Shown here piece by piece: positions 51,048 through 59,889 of a stretch of DNA of 64,000 nucleotides (position 1 is its first letter; each line of letters opens with the position of its first letter). Source of the DNA: Pseudomonas sp. MTM4 (GTDB lineage: Bacteria > Pseudomonadota > Gammaproteobacteria > Pseudomonadales > Pseudomonadaceae); NCBI RefSeq assembly GCF_019355055.1, contig NZ_CP048411.1, positions 3,065,501 through 3,129,500 on the forward strand. Direction: 5' to 3'. The position numbers and the translations under genes were made by a program. The notes under the pieces were generated by a model. That model saw nothing but the letters and a program-made list of their open reading frames with translations. It was not told where the DNA came from and did not search any database.

Positions 51048-52988
51048 ATGTCCAACTCGACATCCGACACCCTCTCATCCCTGCCGCCTGTGCTCGCTGG
51101 GCCGCTGTTGCGCAGGTTGCAGGCCGACCGCCTGGTGCTCTGGCTGGTTGCCAGCGAGCCGCTTTCGTTGCGCCTGACGCTGCACCCCGACGGCGAGCCG
51201 GCGCGCTCGCTGGCGCTGGTCGGCGAGGCCTGCCGTCGGCTACGTATCGGCACTTCGGCCTGGTTGCATCTGATCGACCTGCGCCTGGATGCGCCGTTAC
51301 CGGTCGATCGGCTGGTCGAATACGACCTGGTGATCCTACGCGATGGGGTCGAACAGACGATTGCCGAATGGGCGCCGCATCTGCTTCACGACGGCGCCGA
51401 CCGACCAGCCTTCGTCATCCGCTCGCGTTACGATGACTTGCTGCACGGTTCCTGCCGCAAGCCGCATCACGCTTCGGCGGACGGGCTGGTGAGGGTTGAC
51501 GAGCTGATTGCCCAGGCGCGCCAGACACCCGAACGCTGGCCCGCCGCGCTACTGATGACCGGCGATCAGGTCTACATCGACGACGTCGCCGGGCCGACCC
51601 TGGTCGCCATTCATGCGCTGATCCGTCGGCTCGGGCTTTATGGCGAATGCCTGGAAGGCGCGACCGTAGCCGACAGCGATGAGCTGATGTCGCATCCGGC
51701 CACCTATTACCGACGCGAGCAGTTGCTGCCGGCGTTCAAGTCCAACGAGGCGTTACGTGAGCGCTTCTTTGGCGGAGTCGAGAAGCCGGTCTTTACCACC
51801 GCCAACGCGCATAACCACCTGGTGACGCTGGCCGAGGTGCTGGCGATGTACCTGCTGGTCTGGTCGCCCGTACCTTGGCGCCTGATCGAAGTACAGGCAC
51901 CGCCGCTGGACGAGAAACTGGCCGAACGCTGGTCTCGCGAGGCGAGCTGCATGGAGGCTTTCCAGGCGGGCTTGCCAACGGTCGCGCGCGCATTGGCGCA
52001 TCTGCCGTCGTTGATGATCTTCGATGATCACGACGTCACCGACGACTGGAACCTCAGCGCCCGCTGGGAACAGACCGCCTACGGCCATCCCTTTTCGCGA
52101 CGCATCCTCGGCAATGCGCTGCTCGGCTACCTGCTGTGCCAAGCCTGGGGCAATGTTCCCGAGGATTACGCTGCGCCGCTGCAGGCCATCGAGGCGTTAT
52201 TGGCAAGCGGTGAAGATGGGCGGCTCGATTGCGCGCTGCAGGATGAGATGGTGGATGAGGTGCTGCAACGGGGCGATTGGGGCTACGTTCTACCCAGCGA
52301 ACCGGCGGTGGTGGTGCTCGACACTCGCACCCGGCGCTGGCGTAGCGAACTCCACCTGAGCCGGCCGTCGGGTCTGATGGACTGGGAGGCGCTCACCGAC
52401 CTCCAGCAGCACCTACTCGATCAGCGCTCGGTGGTCATCGTCTCGCCGACACCGATGTTCGGCGTCAAGCTGATCGAGACCGTGCAGCGGGTGTTCAGCT
52501 GGGCGGGGCAGTCGCTGCTGGTCGATGCGGAAAACTGGATGGCCCATCGCGGCGCCGCGCAGACCATGCTCAACATTTTTCGCCATACCCGTACGCCGGG
52601 AAACTACGTGATCCTGTCCGGCGACGTACATTATTCCTTCGCCTACGAGGTACATATCCGCGGCCGTGTCGAGGGGCCGCGGCTGTGGCAGATCACCAGC
52701 AGCGGGGTGAAGAACGAGTTTCCCCGTCGCCTGCTGGATCTGTTCGACCGGCTCAACCGCTGGCTCTATTCGCCGCGCTCGCCGTTGAACTGGTTCACCA
52801 AGCGCCGCCGCGTGCGGGTCCAGCCGTGGCTGCCGAGCCGCAGCCGATCCGGTGAGCGTTTGTGGAACGGTGCCGGTATCGGGCGCATCAGCCTCGACGG
52901 CGAAGGCCGACCGCTGCGTGTCGAACAGATCAACGCCGATGGCTCGCCCCCGGTCACCTTCGGCCCCGAGCGCGACCAAGCCTCTTAG
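51048..52988 (+). CDS. PhoD-like alkaline phosphatase family protein
   Basis: The 646-residue product has PhoD-type metal motifs: LMTGDQVYIDDVAGP (Asp), MIFDDHDVTDDWN (Asp-Asp-His-Asp) and ILSGDVHYSF (Asp-x-His). It lacks a Tat or Sec signal, so it is a cytoplasmic member of the PhoD-like group found in many proteobacteria and not the secreted enzyme. Start at ATG 51048 (MSNSTSDTLSSLPPVL); the frame is open 25 codons further up. Substrates are unknown. Confidence 0.85.
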   Translation: MSNSTSDTLSSLPPVLAGPLLRRLQADRLVLWLVASEPLSLRLTLHPDGEPARSLALVGEACRRLRIGTSAWLHLIDLRLDAPLPVDRLVEYDLVILRDGVEQTIAEWAPHLLHDGADRPAFVIRSRYDDLLHGSCRKPHHASADGLVRVDELIAQARQTPERWPAALLMTGDQVYIDDVAGPTLVAIHALIRRLGLYGECLEGATVADSDELMSHPATYYRREQLLPAFKSNEALRERFFGGVEKPVFTTANAHNHLVTLAEVLAMYLLVWSPVPWRLIEVQAPPLDEKLAERWSREASCMEAFQAGLPTVARALAHLPSLMIFDDHDVTDDWNLSARWEQTAYGHPFSRRILGNALLGYLLCQAWGNVPEDYAAPLQAIEALLASGEDGRLDCALQDEMVDEVLQRGDWGYVLPSEPAVVVLDTRTRRWRSELHLSRPSGLMDWEALTDLQQHLLDQRSVVIVSPTPMFGVKLIETVQRVFSWAGQSLLVDAENWMAHRGAAQTMLNIFRHTRTPGNYVILSGDVHYSFAYEVHIRGRVEGPRLWQITSSGVKNEFPRRLLDLFDRLNRWLYSPRSPLNWFTKRRRVRVQPWLPSRSRSGERLWNGAGIGRISLDGEGRPLRVEQINADGSPPVTFGPERDQAS

Positions 52989-53000
52989 AGCCGGTTCACG

Positions 53001-53097
53001 ATCTGCTGCGCGTCGGCCCTGCTGCGTTAAAAACAGGCTCGGATTACCCCAGTAAACTCGAGTGCGAGCCCAGTCCGCTACCTCGCCTGTTTTTGCC
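53001..53097 (+). repeat. stem-loop repeat family, copy 3
   Basis: CTGCTGCGCGTCGGCCCTGC, then GTTAAAAACAGGCTCGGATT, AGTAAACTCGAGTGCGAGCC and CTCGCCTGTTTTTGCC. Close to copy 1 (41831), with the AAAACAGGC / GCCTGTTTT arms kept. It is followed within 12 bases by a MITE-like element. Confidence 0.82.
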
Positions 53098-53108
53098 TTG
53101 CAGGTCTC

Positions 53109-53303
53109 TAGGGTCTGTTCCCGTTTCGTTCGCGGCCACGCCGGCCCGGCCCTTCGGGTTGCGCGGCAAATGTCGCCATGCGGCGTTGCGGGACTTGATA
53201 AGGGAGCGACCATTACCTGCGTCCCGCGCCTTGCGGAACGCCGCCCGGCCTGGCGGCATTTGGCGCGGCAACGCGGCTCGCGACGAAACGGGAACAGACC
53301 CTA
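53109..53303. mobile_element. MITE-like 195-bp imperfect palindrome
   Basis: The ends are perfect 21-base inverted repeats (TAGGGTCTGTTCCCGTTTC... at 53109-53129 and its complement at 53283-53303). Inside are further arms: GGCAAATGTCGCCATGCGGC and, inverted, GCCGCCCGGCC ... GGCGGCATTTGG, plus TTGCGGGACTTG against CTGCGTCCCGCG. The element encodes no protein of its own and lies between a phosphatase-like gene and a HAD gene. The TA or CTAG at the ends could be a target duplication. Confidence 0.75.
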
Positions 53304-53327
53304 GCTCGCGAGATCGTGAGCAGGCTC

Positions 53328-53972
53328 TTAGCTGAACGCCGCGCGCAGCGCCGGTAGCGTGGCGTAGTAGTAGGCGGGCGACTCGGCCATCAGTTCGGCG
53401 TGGCTGCCGAAGCCGTAACCCACGGCGGCGGCCTGCAAACCGTTTTCACGCGCGCCGATCAGGTCGTGCTTACGGTCGCCGATCATCAGAGTCTGTGCGG
53501 CTTCCAGCCTTTCCTCGGCGATCAAGTGCGCGATCAGCTCGACCTTATTGGTGCGGGTTCCGTCCAGCTCGCTGCCATAGATCACCTTGAAGTGATGGTC
53601 GAAGGCGAAATGCCGGGCGATCTCGCGCGCGAACACCGAGGGCTTGGAGGTGGCGACATAGAGCGTACGGCCCTGGCCGCGCAGGTGCTCCAGCATTTCC
53701 AGCACGCCATCGAACAGAAGGTTTTCGTAGAGGCCGGTGACCTTGAAGCGCTCACGGTAATGCCCCACCGCTTCCCACGCGCGCGCCTCGTCGAAGCCGT
53801 AGAACTGCATGAACGCCTGCAGCAGCGGCGGGCCGATAAAGGGTTCGAGTTTGGTCAGGTCCGGCTCGTCGATGCCGAGCTTGGCCAGCGCATGTTGAAT
53901 CGAACGGGTAATACCTTCGCGCGGGTCGGTGAGGGTGCCGTCGAGGTCGAAGAGGATGGTGGAGTGGTGCAT
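53328..53972 (-). CDS. HAD-superfamily hydrolase, phosphoglycolate-phosphatase-like
   Basis: The 214-residue protein has HAD motif I FDLDGTLTDPREGI, motif II VATSKPSVFAREIA, motif III lysine in GTRTNKVELI, and motif IV MIGDRKHDLIGARENG, with a helical cap between I and II. This is the Gph/PgmB-like subgroup; candidates for the substrate are phosphoglycolate or nucleotides (5'-nucleotidase-like), undetermined here. Start at ATG 53972 (MHHSTILFDLD); the frame is open 15 codons further. Confidence 0.88.
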   Translation of the reverse strand: MHHSTILFDLDGTLTDPREGITRSIQHALAKLGIDEPDLTKLEPFIGPPLLQAFMQFYGFDEARAWEAVGHYRERFKVTGLYENLLFDGVLEMLEHLRGQGRTLYVATSKPSVFAREIARHFAFDHHFKVIYGSELDGTRTNKVELIAHLIAEERLEAAQTLMIGDRKHDLIGARENGLQAAAVGYGFGSHAELMAESPAYYYATLPALRAAFS

Positions 53973-54065
53973 GGGCGGCTCGTCAGTGGTGTTTTCGTTG
54001 ACCAGAAATTCTAGCAAGCGGGCTGCTGATGCTTTCCGCTTAAAGCTTCCGGCTTCCAGCTGCTT

Positions 54066-54602
54066 TCAAACCCCCTCCGCCATATGCAGGTTCTTCAGCT
54101 TCACGTAGTTGCCAGCGGTATAGCTGAAGAAGCTGCGCTCCTTTTCGGTCAGCGGGCGGGCCTGTTTCACTGGACTGCCGACGTAAAGAAAGCCGCTTTC
54201 CAGCGTCTTGCCCGGCGGCACCAGGCTGCCGGCGCCGATGATGACTTCGTCTTCGACTATGGCGCCGTCCATGACGATCGAACCCATACCCACCAGGATG
54301 CGGCTGCCCAGGGTGCAGCCGTGCAGGGTGACCTTGTGGCCGACGGTGACCTCATCGCCGATGACCAGCGGGAAGCCGTCCGGGTTGAACGGGCCAGCGT
54401 GGGTGATATGCAGCACGCTGCCGTCCTGGATGCTGCTGCGCGCGCCGATGCGGATGCGGTGCATGTCGCCGCGGATCACCGTCAGCGGCCATACCGAGCT
54501 GTCCGCGCCGATCTCGATGTCGCCGATCAGCACGGCGCTGGGGTCGACGAAGACGCGCTCGCCGAGCTTGGGTGTGTGGTTCTGATAGGTGCGGATGGAC
54601 AT
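54066..54602 (-). CDS. gamma-class carbonic anhydrase family protein
   Basis: The 178-residue product is a left-handed beta-helix (hexapeptide repeat) protein: MSIRTYQNHTPKLGERVFVDPSAVLIGDIEIGADSSVWPLTVIRGDMHRIRIGARSSIQDGSVLH. The metal-ligand histidines are seen in VLHITHAG and TVGHKVTLHGC. The ending SFFSYTAGNYVKLKNLH is typical. It is of the YrdA type; carbonic anhydrase activity is not certain in this subgroup. It begins at ATG 54602. Confidence 0.92.
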   Translation of the reverse strand: MSIRTYQNHTPKLGERVFVDPSAVLIGDIEIGADSSVWPLTVIRGDMHRIRIGARSSIQDGSVLHITHAGPFNPDGFPLVIGDEVTVGHKVTLHGCTLGSRILVGMGSIVMDGAIVEDEVIIGAGSLVPPGKTLESGFLYVGSPVKQARPLTEKERSFFSYTAGNYVKLKNLHMAEGV

Positions 54603-54653
54603 GGTTGGCTCCTTTGCGAGTGCGCTCAAGCTTCGGGCCTGGCGGGCCGGGTT

Positions 54654-55484
54654 TCAAGAAGGGACTTGAAGCCCGGACGGATTCTGCCGCCTGGCATCGC
54701 GGAAGAACTCGCCGGGCGTGGCGCCGAACTGCTCGCGAAACGCGGCGATGAAGGCCGATAGTGATTCGTAGCCGCAGCCCAGCGCCACATCGGTCACTCG
54801 CTCGCCACGCTCCAGCGCGGGCAGCGCGCTGAGCAGTCGCAAACGTTGTCGCCAGGCGCGAAAACTTAACCCGGTTTCGCGCAGGAACAGCCGGCTCAGG
54901 GTGCGTTCCGAGACGCCCAGCGCTTGGCTCCAGTCGGCCAGGGTTTCACGCGAGTCGGGGTGGTTCTGCAGTCGTTTGCACAGCTGGCGCAGGCGCGGTT
55001 CGACCGGCAGCGGCAGCACCAGTGCGATCTCCGGCGCGCAATCGAGCTGATCCAGCAACACCTGCACCAGACGGCCTGCCGGACCGTCCTCGGCATAGGT
55101 TTCGGGCAGTGTGCTGAAGTGTTGAATCAGCTCGCGCAGCAGCGGGCTGATCTGCAACACGCGGCAGCGCTCCGGGGCGTCGCCGGCCACGCTGCGGTCG
55201 ATGTACAGGCTGCGGATGCAGGTATCCGCCGCGCAGAACACCTGATGGGTGATGCCCGCGGGTACCCATACCGCGCGCAGCGGCGGGGCGATGAAGCGGC
55301 CGCGGTCGGTACGCACCTCGAGCACCCCTTCTACCGCATGGGAAAGCTGCACCCAGGGGTGGCTGTGGCGATAGCCGAGTTTGAGGTTGGGTGGCGAATC
55401 GAGCTGGCCATAGACCGGCCGTGGCAATTTTCTGAGCTCACCGAGGCGGGTGATCAGCGCAGCCTCTTGTCCGATTGGCGACAT
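54654..55484 (-). CDS. AraC-family transcriptional regulator
   Basis: The 276-residue protein has an N-terminal cupin-like domain (SHPWVQLSHAVEGVLEVRTDRGRFIAPPLRAVWVPAGITHQV) and a C-terminal AraC DNA-binding domain: LADWSQALGVSERTLSRLFLRETGLSFRAWRQRLRLL and VALGCGYESLSAFIAAFREQFGATPGEFF. It is divergent from the bile-acid-type symporter gene (84 bases between starts), an arrangement conserved in Pseudomonas, and probably controls it. The effector is unknown. Confidence 0.9.
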   Translation of the reverse strand: MSPIGQEAALITRLGELRKLPRPVYGQLDSPPNLKLGYRHSHPWVQLSHAVEGVLEVRTDRGRFIAPPLRAVWVPAGITHQVFCAADTCIRSLYIDRSVAGDAPERCRVLQISPLLRELIQHFSTLPETYAEDGPAGRLVQVLLDQLDCAPEIALVLPLPVEPRLRQLCKRLQNHPDSRETLADWSQALGVSERTLSRLFLRETGLSFRAWRQRLRLLSALPALERGERVTDVALGCGYESLSAFIAAFREQFGATPGEFFRDARRQNPSGLQVPS

Positions 55485-55568
55485 TTAGTGCCTGCCTGGC
55501 GTTAGTCGGAAAATTCCGGTCACGATAAGGTCGTCGCCTGTTGTCTGCAAGCTACAAGGAATTAAGTC

Positions 55569-56567
55569 ATGGCCCATCTGCGCCTGCTGTTCGATAACTT
55601 CACCCTCGCCCTGCTGGCGGTCATCGCCATCGCCACCTTCCTACCCTGCGAAGGCCAAGGCGCGGTGATCTTCGGCTGGGCCACGACGCTGGCCATCGCC
55701 CTGCTGTTCTTCATGCATGGCGCCAAGCTGTCGCGCGAAGCCATTCTGGCCGGTGCCGGCCACTGGCGCCTGCACCTGCTGGTGTTCGCCTGCACCTTCG
55801 TGATGTTTCCGCTGTTGGGCCTGGCGCTCAAGCCTCTACTGACGCCGCTGGTCGGCACCGAGCTCTACCTTGGCATTCTTTATCTCTGCGCCCTGCCCGC
55901 CACCGTGCAGTCGGCCATCGCCTTCACTTCGCTGGCGCGCGGCAACATCCCGGCGGCGATCTGCAGCGCGGCGGCCTCCAGCCTGCTCGGCATCTTCCTC
56001 ACGCCGATCCTGGTGATGTTGCTGCTGGGTGTTGAAGGCGAAGCCGGATCGACACTCGACTCCATCGGCAAGATCGTGCTGCAGCTGCTGGTGCCCTTCG
56101 TCGCCGGGCAGATCGCGCGGCGCTGGATCGGCGCTTGGGTGACGCGCAACAAGAACTGGTTGAAGGTCGTCGACCAGAGCTCGATCCTGCTGGTGGTATA
56201 CACAGCTTTCAGCGACGCGGTAGTCGAGGGCCTTTGGCAACTGGTGCCGTTGTCACGCCTGGTTGCGCTGACGCTGGTCTGCTGCGTGCTGCTGGCCATC
56301 GTGCTCTGGGCCACGCATTTTCTCGGCAAGCGGCTGGGCTTCAATCTGGAAGACCGCATCACCATTCTCTTCGCTGCCTCGAAGAAGAGCATGGCCACCG
56401 GTGTACCCATGGCGCAGGTGCTGTTCGCCACCAGCGCGGTGGGGATGATCATCCTGCCGCTGATGATCTTCCATCAGATTCAGCTGATGGTCTGCGCGGT
56501 GCTGGCCCAGCGGTATGCGCAGCGGGAGGAGGAGCCGGAGCAGGTACCTGAGACCGCTGCGCCATAA
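55569..56567 (+). CDS. bile acid:sodium symporter family transporter (YfeH-type)
   Basis: The 332-residue protein has nine to ten membrane segments (for example NFTLALLAVIAIATFLPCEG, ATTLAIALLFFMHGAKLS, LVPFVAGQIARRW, TLVCCVLLAIVLWATHFLG) and the conserved NxKxW and FAASKKSMATGVPMAQVLF motif of the SBF-like family. It would transport an organic anion with sodium; bile acids are only the name of the family. The AraC gene next to it is a likely regulator. AAGGAA upstream of the ATG. Confidence 0.88.
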   Translation: MAHLRLLFDNFTLALLAVIAIATFLPCEGQGAVIFGWATTLAIALLFFMHGAKLSREAILAGAGHWRLHLLVFACTFVMFPLLGLALKPLLTPLVGTELYLGILYLCALPATVQSAIAFTSLARGNIPAAICSAAASSLLGIFLTPILVMLLLGVEGEAGSTLDSIGKIVLQLLVPFVAGQIARRWIGAWVTRNKNWLKVVDQSSILLVVYTAFSDAVVEGLWQLVPLSRLVALTLVCCVLLAIVLWATHFLGKRLGFNLEDRITILFAASKKSMATGVPMAQVLFATSAVGMIILPLMIFHQIQLMVCAVLAQRYAQREEEPEQVPETAAP

Positions 56568-56661
56568 GGGATAGGGAAGCGCTATCGCTCCGATCCCCAG
56601 CTGCACGGTCAGGCATTTGTCTTTAACATGCTGCGGGTATTCATCTGAAAGGGCCAATGCC

Positions 56662-58710
56662 GTGACCGCTACTAATCCGCTGCTTCGCGATTTCGACCTG
56701 CCGCCCTATTCCGAGATTCGCCCCGAGCACGTCGAGCCTGCCGTGGATAGCATCCTCGGCGACAACCGCGTCGCCTTGCAGGAACTGCTCAGCCGTCCGG
56801 CAGAGAGCCTCGACTGGTCCACGCTGGTAGTCGGCCTGGATGAAATGAACGAGCGCCTCAGCCGCGCCTGGGGCCCGGTCAGCCATCTGAATTCGGTACG
56901 CAACAACCCCGAATTGCGCGCAGCCTACGAGGCTTGTCTGCCCAAGCTGTCTGCATACGCCACGGAACTCGGCCAGAATGCCGATCTGTTCGCCGCCTAT
57001 CAGACACTATCACTGAGCGCCGAGGCTGAAGGCTTCGAGGTCGCACAAAAAACCATCATCGAGCACGCTTTGCGCGATTTCCGCCTGTCCGGTATCGACC
57101 TGCCGCCAGCCGAGCAGCAGCGCTTCGGCGCCATCCAGATGAAGCTCGCCGAGCTGGGCAGCACCTTTTCCAATCAGTTGCTCGATGCCACCCAGGCCTG
57201 GACTAAACACATCACCGACGAAAGCCTGCTGGCCGGTATCACCGACTCGGCCAAGGCGCAGATGGCCGAAGCTGCAAAAGCCAAGGAGCTTGACGGCTGG
57301 CTGATCAGTCTGGAGTTTCCCAGCTATTACGCCGTAATGACCTACGGCGACAGCCGCGCGCTGCGTGAAGAGGTCTACGTCGCCTATTCCACCCGCGCTT
57401 CCGATCAAGGTCCGAACGCCGGTCAGTTCGACAACGGCCCGGTGATGGAGCAGATCCTCGACCTGCGTCAGGAACTGGCCAAACTGCTGGGCTTCGGCAA
57501 CTACGCCGAGCTGTCGCTGGCGACCAAAATGGCCGAGAGCACCGATCAGGTGCTGGGCTTCCTGCGCGACCTGGCCAAGCGCAGCAAGCCATTCGCCGAG
57601 CGCGACCTGCAGGAACTGCGCGCCTTCGCTGCTAAGAATGGCGTTTCGGATCTCCAGAGTTGGGATGTCGGCTACTTCGGCGAGAAGCTGCGCCAACAGC
57701 GCTACAGCCTGAACCAGGAAGAGCTGCGCGAATACTTCCCGATCGACAAGGTGCTGTCCGGGCTGTTCGCCATCGTCCAGCGCCTGTACGGCATCGAGAT
57801 TCACGAGCTGGAAGATTTCGACAGCTGGCACCCGGACGTGCGCCTGTTCGAGATCCGCGAGAACGGCGAGCACGTCGGTCGTTTCTTCTTCGACCTTTAC
57901 GCCCGCGCCAACAAGCGCGGCGGAGCCTGGATGGACGGCGCCCGCGACAAGCGCCGCACCTGCCTGGGCACGCTGCAGACGCCGGTGGCCAACCTGGTCT
58001 GCAACTTCACACCGCCGGTCGGCGAGCGCCCGGCGCTGCTGACCCACGATGAAGTCACCACCCTGTTCCACGAATTCGGCCATGGATTGCATCATCTGCT
58101 GACCCAGGTCGAACACGCTGGCGCCTCTGGCATCAACGGCGTGGCTTGGGATGCGGTCGAGCTACCCAGCCAGTTCATGGAAAACTGGTGCTGGGAGCCG
58201 GAAGGTCTGGCGCTGATCTCCGGTCATTACCAGACCGGCGAACGCCTCCCGCAGGACAAGTTGCAGCAGATGCTGGCAGCGAAGAACTTCCAGTCCGGGC
58301 TGATGATGGTGCGCCAGCTGGAGTTCTCGCTGTTCGACTTCGAGCTGCACGCCACCCACGGCGATGGCCGAAGCGTGCTAGAGGTTCTGGAAGGCATCCG
58401 CAATGAGGTCTCGGTGATGCGCCCGCCGGCCAGCAACCGCTTCCCCAACAGCTTCGCGCACATCTTCTCCGGTGGTTACGCCGCTGGTTACTACAGCTAC
58501 AAGTGGGCCGAAGTGCTGTCGTCCGACGCTTTCTCGCGCTTTGAGGAAGAAGGCGTGTTCAACCCCGAGACCGGCCGTGCCTTCCGCGATGCCATCCTAG
58601 CGCGCGGTGGTTCGCAGGAGCCGATGGTGCTGTTCGTCGATTTCCGCGGTCGCGAACCATCCACCGACGCCCTGCTGCGCCACCTCGGCCTGACGGAGCA
58701 AGTGGCATGA
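56662..58710 (+). CDS. prlC: oligopeptidase A
   Basis: The 682-residue M3 metallopeptidase begins at GTG 56662 (VTATNPLLRDFDLPPYSEIRPEHVEPAV). The zinc site LFHEFGHGLHHLL gives His470, Glu471 and His474. YNG-type substrate loop near the end: ASNRFPNSFAHIFSGGYAAGYYSYKWAEVLSSDAF. It degrades small peptides, including cleaved signal peptides, in the cytoplasm. The stop overlaps the YheV-type gene by four bases, as in other gammaproteobacteria. The frame is open 15 codons upstream. Confidence 0.96.
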   Translation: MTATNPLLRDFDLPPYSEIRPEHVEPAVDSILGDNRVALQELLSRPAESLDWSTLVVGLDEMNERLSRAWGPVSHLNSVRNNPELRAAYEACLPKLSAYATELGQNADLFAAYQTLSLSAEAEGFEVAQKTIIEHALRDFRLSGIDLPPAEQQRFGAIQMKLAELGSTFSNQLLDATQAWTKHITDESLLAGITDSAKAQMAEAAKAKELDGWLISLEFPSYYAVMTYGDSRALREEVYVAYSTRASDQGPNAGQFDNGPVMEQILDLRQELAKLLGFGNYAELSLATKMAESTDQVLGFLRDLAKRSKPFAERDLQELRAFAAKNGVSDLQSWDVGYFGEKLRQQRYSLNQEELREYFPIDKVLSGLFAIVQRLYGIEIHELEDFDSWHPDVRLFEIRENGEHVGRFFFDLYARANKRGGAWMDGARDKRRTCLGTLQTPVANLVCNFTPPVGERPALLTHDEVTTLFHEFGHGLHHLLTQVEHAGASGINGVAWDAVELPSQFMENWCWEPEGLALISGHYQTGERLPQDKLQQMLAAKNFQSGLMMVRQLEFSLFDFELHATHGDGRSVLEVLEGIRNEVSVMRPPASNRFPNSFAHIFSGGYAAGYYSYKWAEVLSSDAFSRFEEEGVFNPETGRAFRDAILARGGSQEPMVLFVDFRGREPSTDALLRHLGLTEQVA

Positions 58711-58985
58711 CTGACGAGCCGAAAGTGACGACCAAACGCTTCATCGCCGGCGCGGTGTGCCCGGCATGCAGCGCGACGGATAGCATCAAAATGTGGGACG
58801 TCGATGGCGTACCGCATCGCGAATGCGTCGAATGCGGCTACGCCGATACCCTCAACGCCCAAGGGCAGTCGGTGCCCTCGGAGCTGGGCACGCGGGTCAA
58901 CCAGGCCAAGCCGAAACCGGCCGACCCGCAGGTTCAGGCGGTGCAGTTCTTCCCGAATCCAAAGCTGAAGAAAAAACCCGACTGA
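58707..58985 (+). CDS. YheV-family zinc-ribbon protein
   Basis: The 92-residue protein has a zinc ribbon (VCPACSAT ... HRECVECGYAD, two Cys-x2-Cys pairs) with the start KRFIAGAVCPAC and the C-terminal QAVQFFPNPKLKKKP, a pattern of YheV-type proteins. In Escherichia coli relatives it is also near prlC-like genes. It probably is translated with prlC (overlap ATGA). Function not known. Confidence 0.88.
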   Translation: MTDEPKVTTKRFIAGAVCPACSATDSIKMWDVDGVPHRECVECGYADTLNAQGQSVPSELGTRVNQAKPKPADPQVQAVQFFPNPKLKKKPD

Positions 58986-59002
58986 TCAACTAGAGGTTTG
59001 GC

Positions 59003-59779
59003 ATGTGGCATCTCACCTGTGGGGACCTTGCCGCTGACAGCGTCCGGCAGCACTTGGGCCAAGGCAACGGCGAGACGGTGCGGGTCCTGCGCGACGATCT
59101 TGCCGTCGGGCCGCTCGCCGATATCGATTCTCTACCTTGCGCGGAGCGTGTGGCGTTCTGGGAAGGCGTCTGGCCCGTTGCCCTGACGCCGCGTCCGGAT
59201 TTTGCGGTGGGCCTCGCTGATGATGCCGAGTTTCTGGCGGGGCTGGCCAGTCAGTCACGGCCGGTGACGGTCTGGCATGGCGACAGCGCCTCCGAGCAGC
59301 TGATGCTGGCTCGCGTGGCAGCGGTGCTTGAAGGTTCGGCGCTGCCGTTTCAGGAAGTCGTATGTGGCACCGGCGACAGTCGCGTCGGCACGCGAATGGC
59401 GGTATCCATGCACGCGCCGGACGCTCTTGCGGCACTCCATCAACCACGCACCGTCGAGCCGGGCAGGATCGCCGAACTCGCCAGCCAATGGCGCGCGGTC
59501 GTTCAGGAGAGCGCAGCGATACGTCGCTGGACCGCCGGGCGCTTTGCCGGCGAGGACTACAAGGCGATCGATGGTGAGTTGGTTGCGGCCTGCCACACCG
59601 ACTGGATGCCCTTGGCACGGGCTATGGCGCAGGTCATGGGCCACTGCGATGGTTTTTTCCCGACCGACCTGTTCCTCTACTGGCGCGCCCGCGAACTGAT
59701 GCAACGAGGCGTCATTCAGCTCAGCGACGGTGCAGAAGCTGAGTACAGCAAGGTGCAGGTGCGTCGTACCGCAGCCTGA
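59003..59779 (+). CDS. DUF1835 (and DUF3658-like) protein
   Basis: The 258-residue soluble protein starts MWHLTCGDLAADSVRQHLG and contains LRDDLAVGPLADIDSL, the DUF1835 signature, then TVWHGDSASEQLMLARV. The C-terminal part (HTDWMPLARAMAQVMGHCDGFFPTDLFLYWRARELMQRGVIQL) resembles DUF3658. Function unknown. It starts 17 bases after the YheV-type gene and may belong to the prlC operon. Confidence 0.88.
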   Translation: MWHLTCGDLAADSVRQHLGQGNGETVRVLRDDLAVGPLADIDSLPCAERVAFWEGVWPVALTPRPDFAVGLADDAEFLAGLASQSRPVTVWHGDSASEQLMLARVAAVLEGSALPFQEVVCGTGDSRVGTRMAVSMHAPDALAALHQPRTVEPGRIAELASQWRAVVQESAAIRRWTAGRFAGEDYKAIDGELVAACHTDWMPLARAMAQVMGHCDGFFPTDLFLYWRARELMQRGVIQLSDGAEAEYSKVQVRRTAA

Positions 59780-59889
59780 GCGAGCGTTCTTGCGCAGCGG
59801 TGGTTCGAAGCAAGTATCGGGGACATTCGAACGAGGGAAGCGTTTATTCTCAGGCGTCACGCCGTATTCCCAAATCAGTTCCGAGGTTC

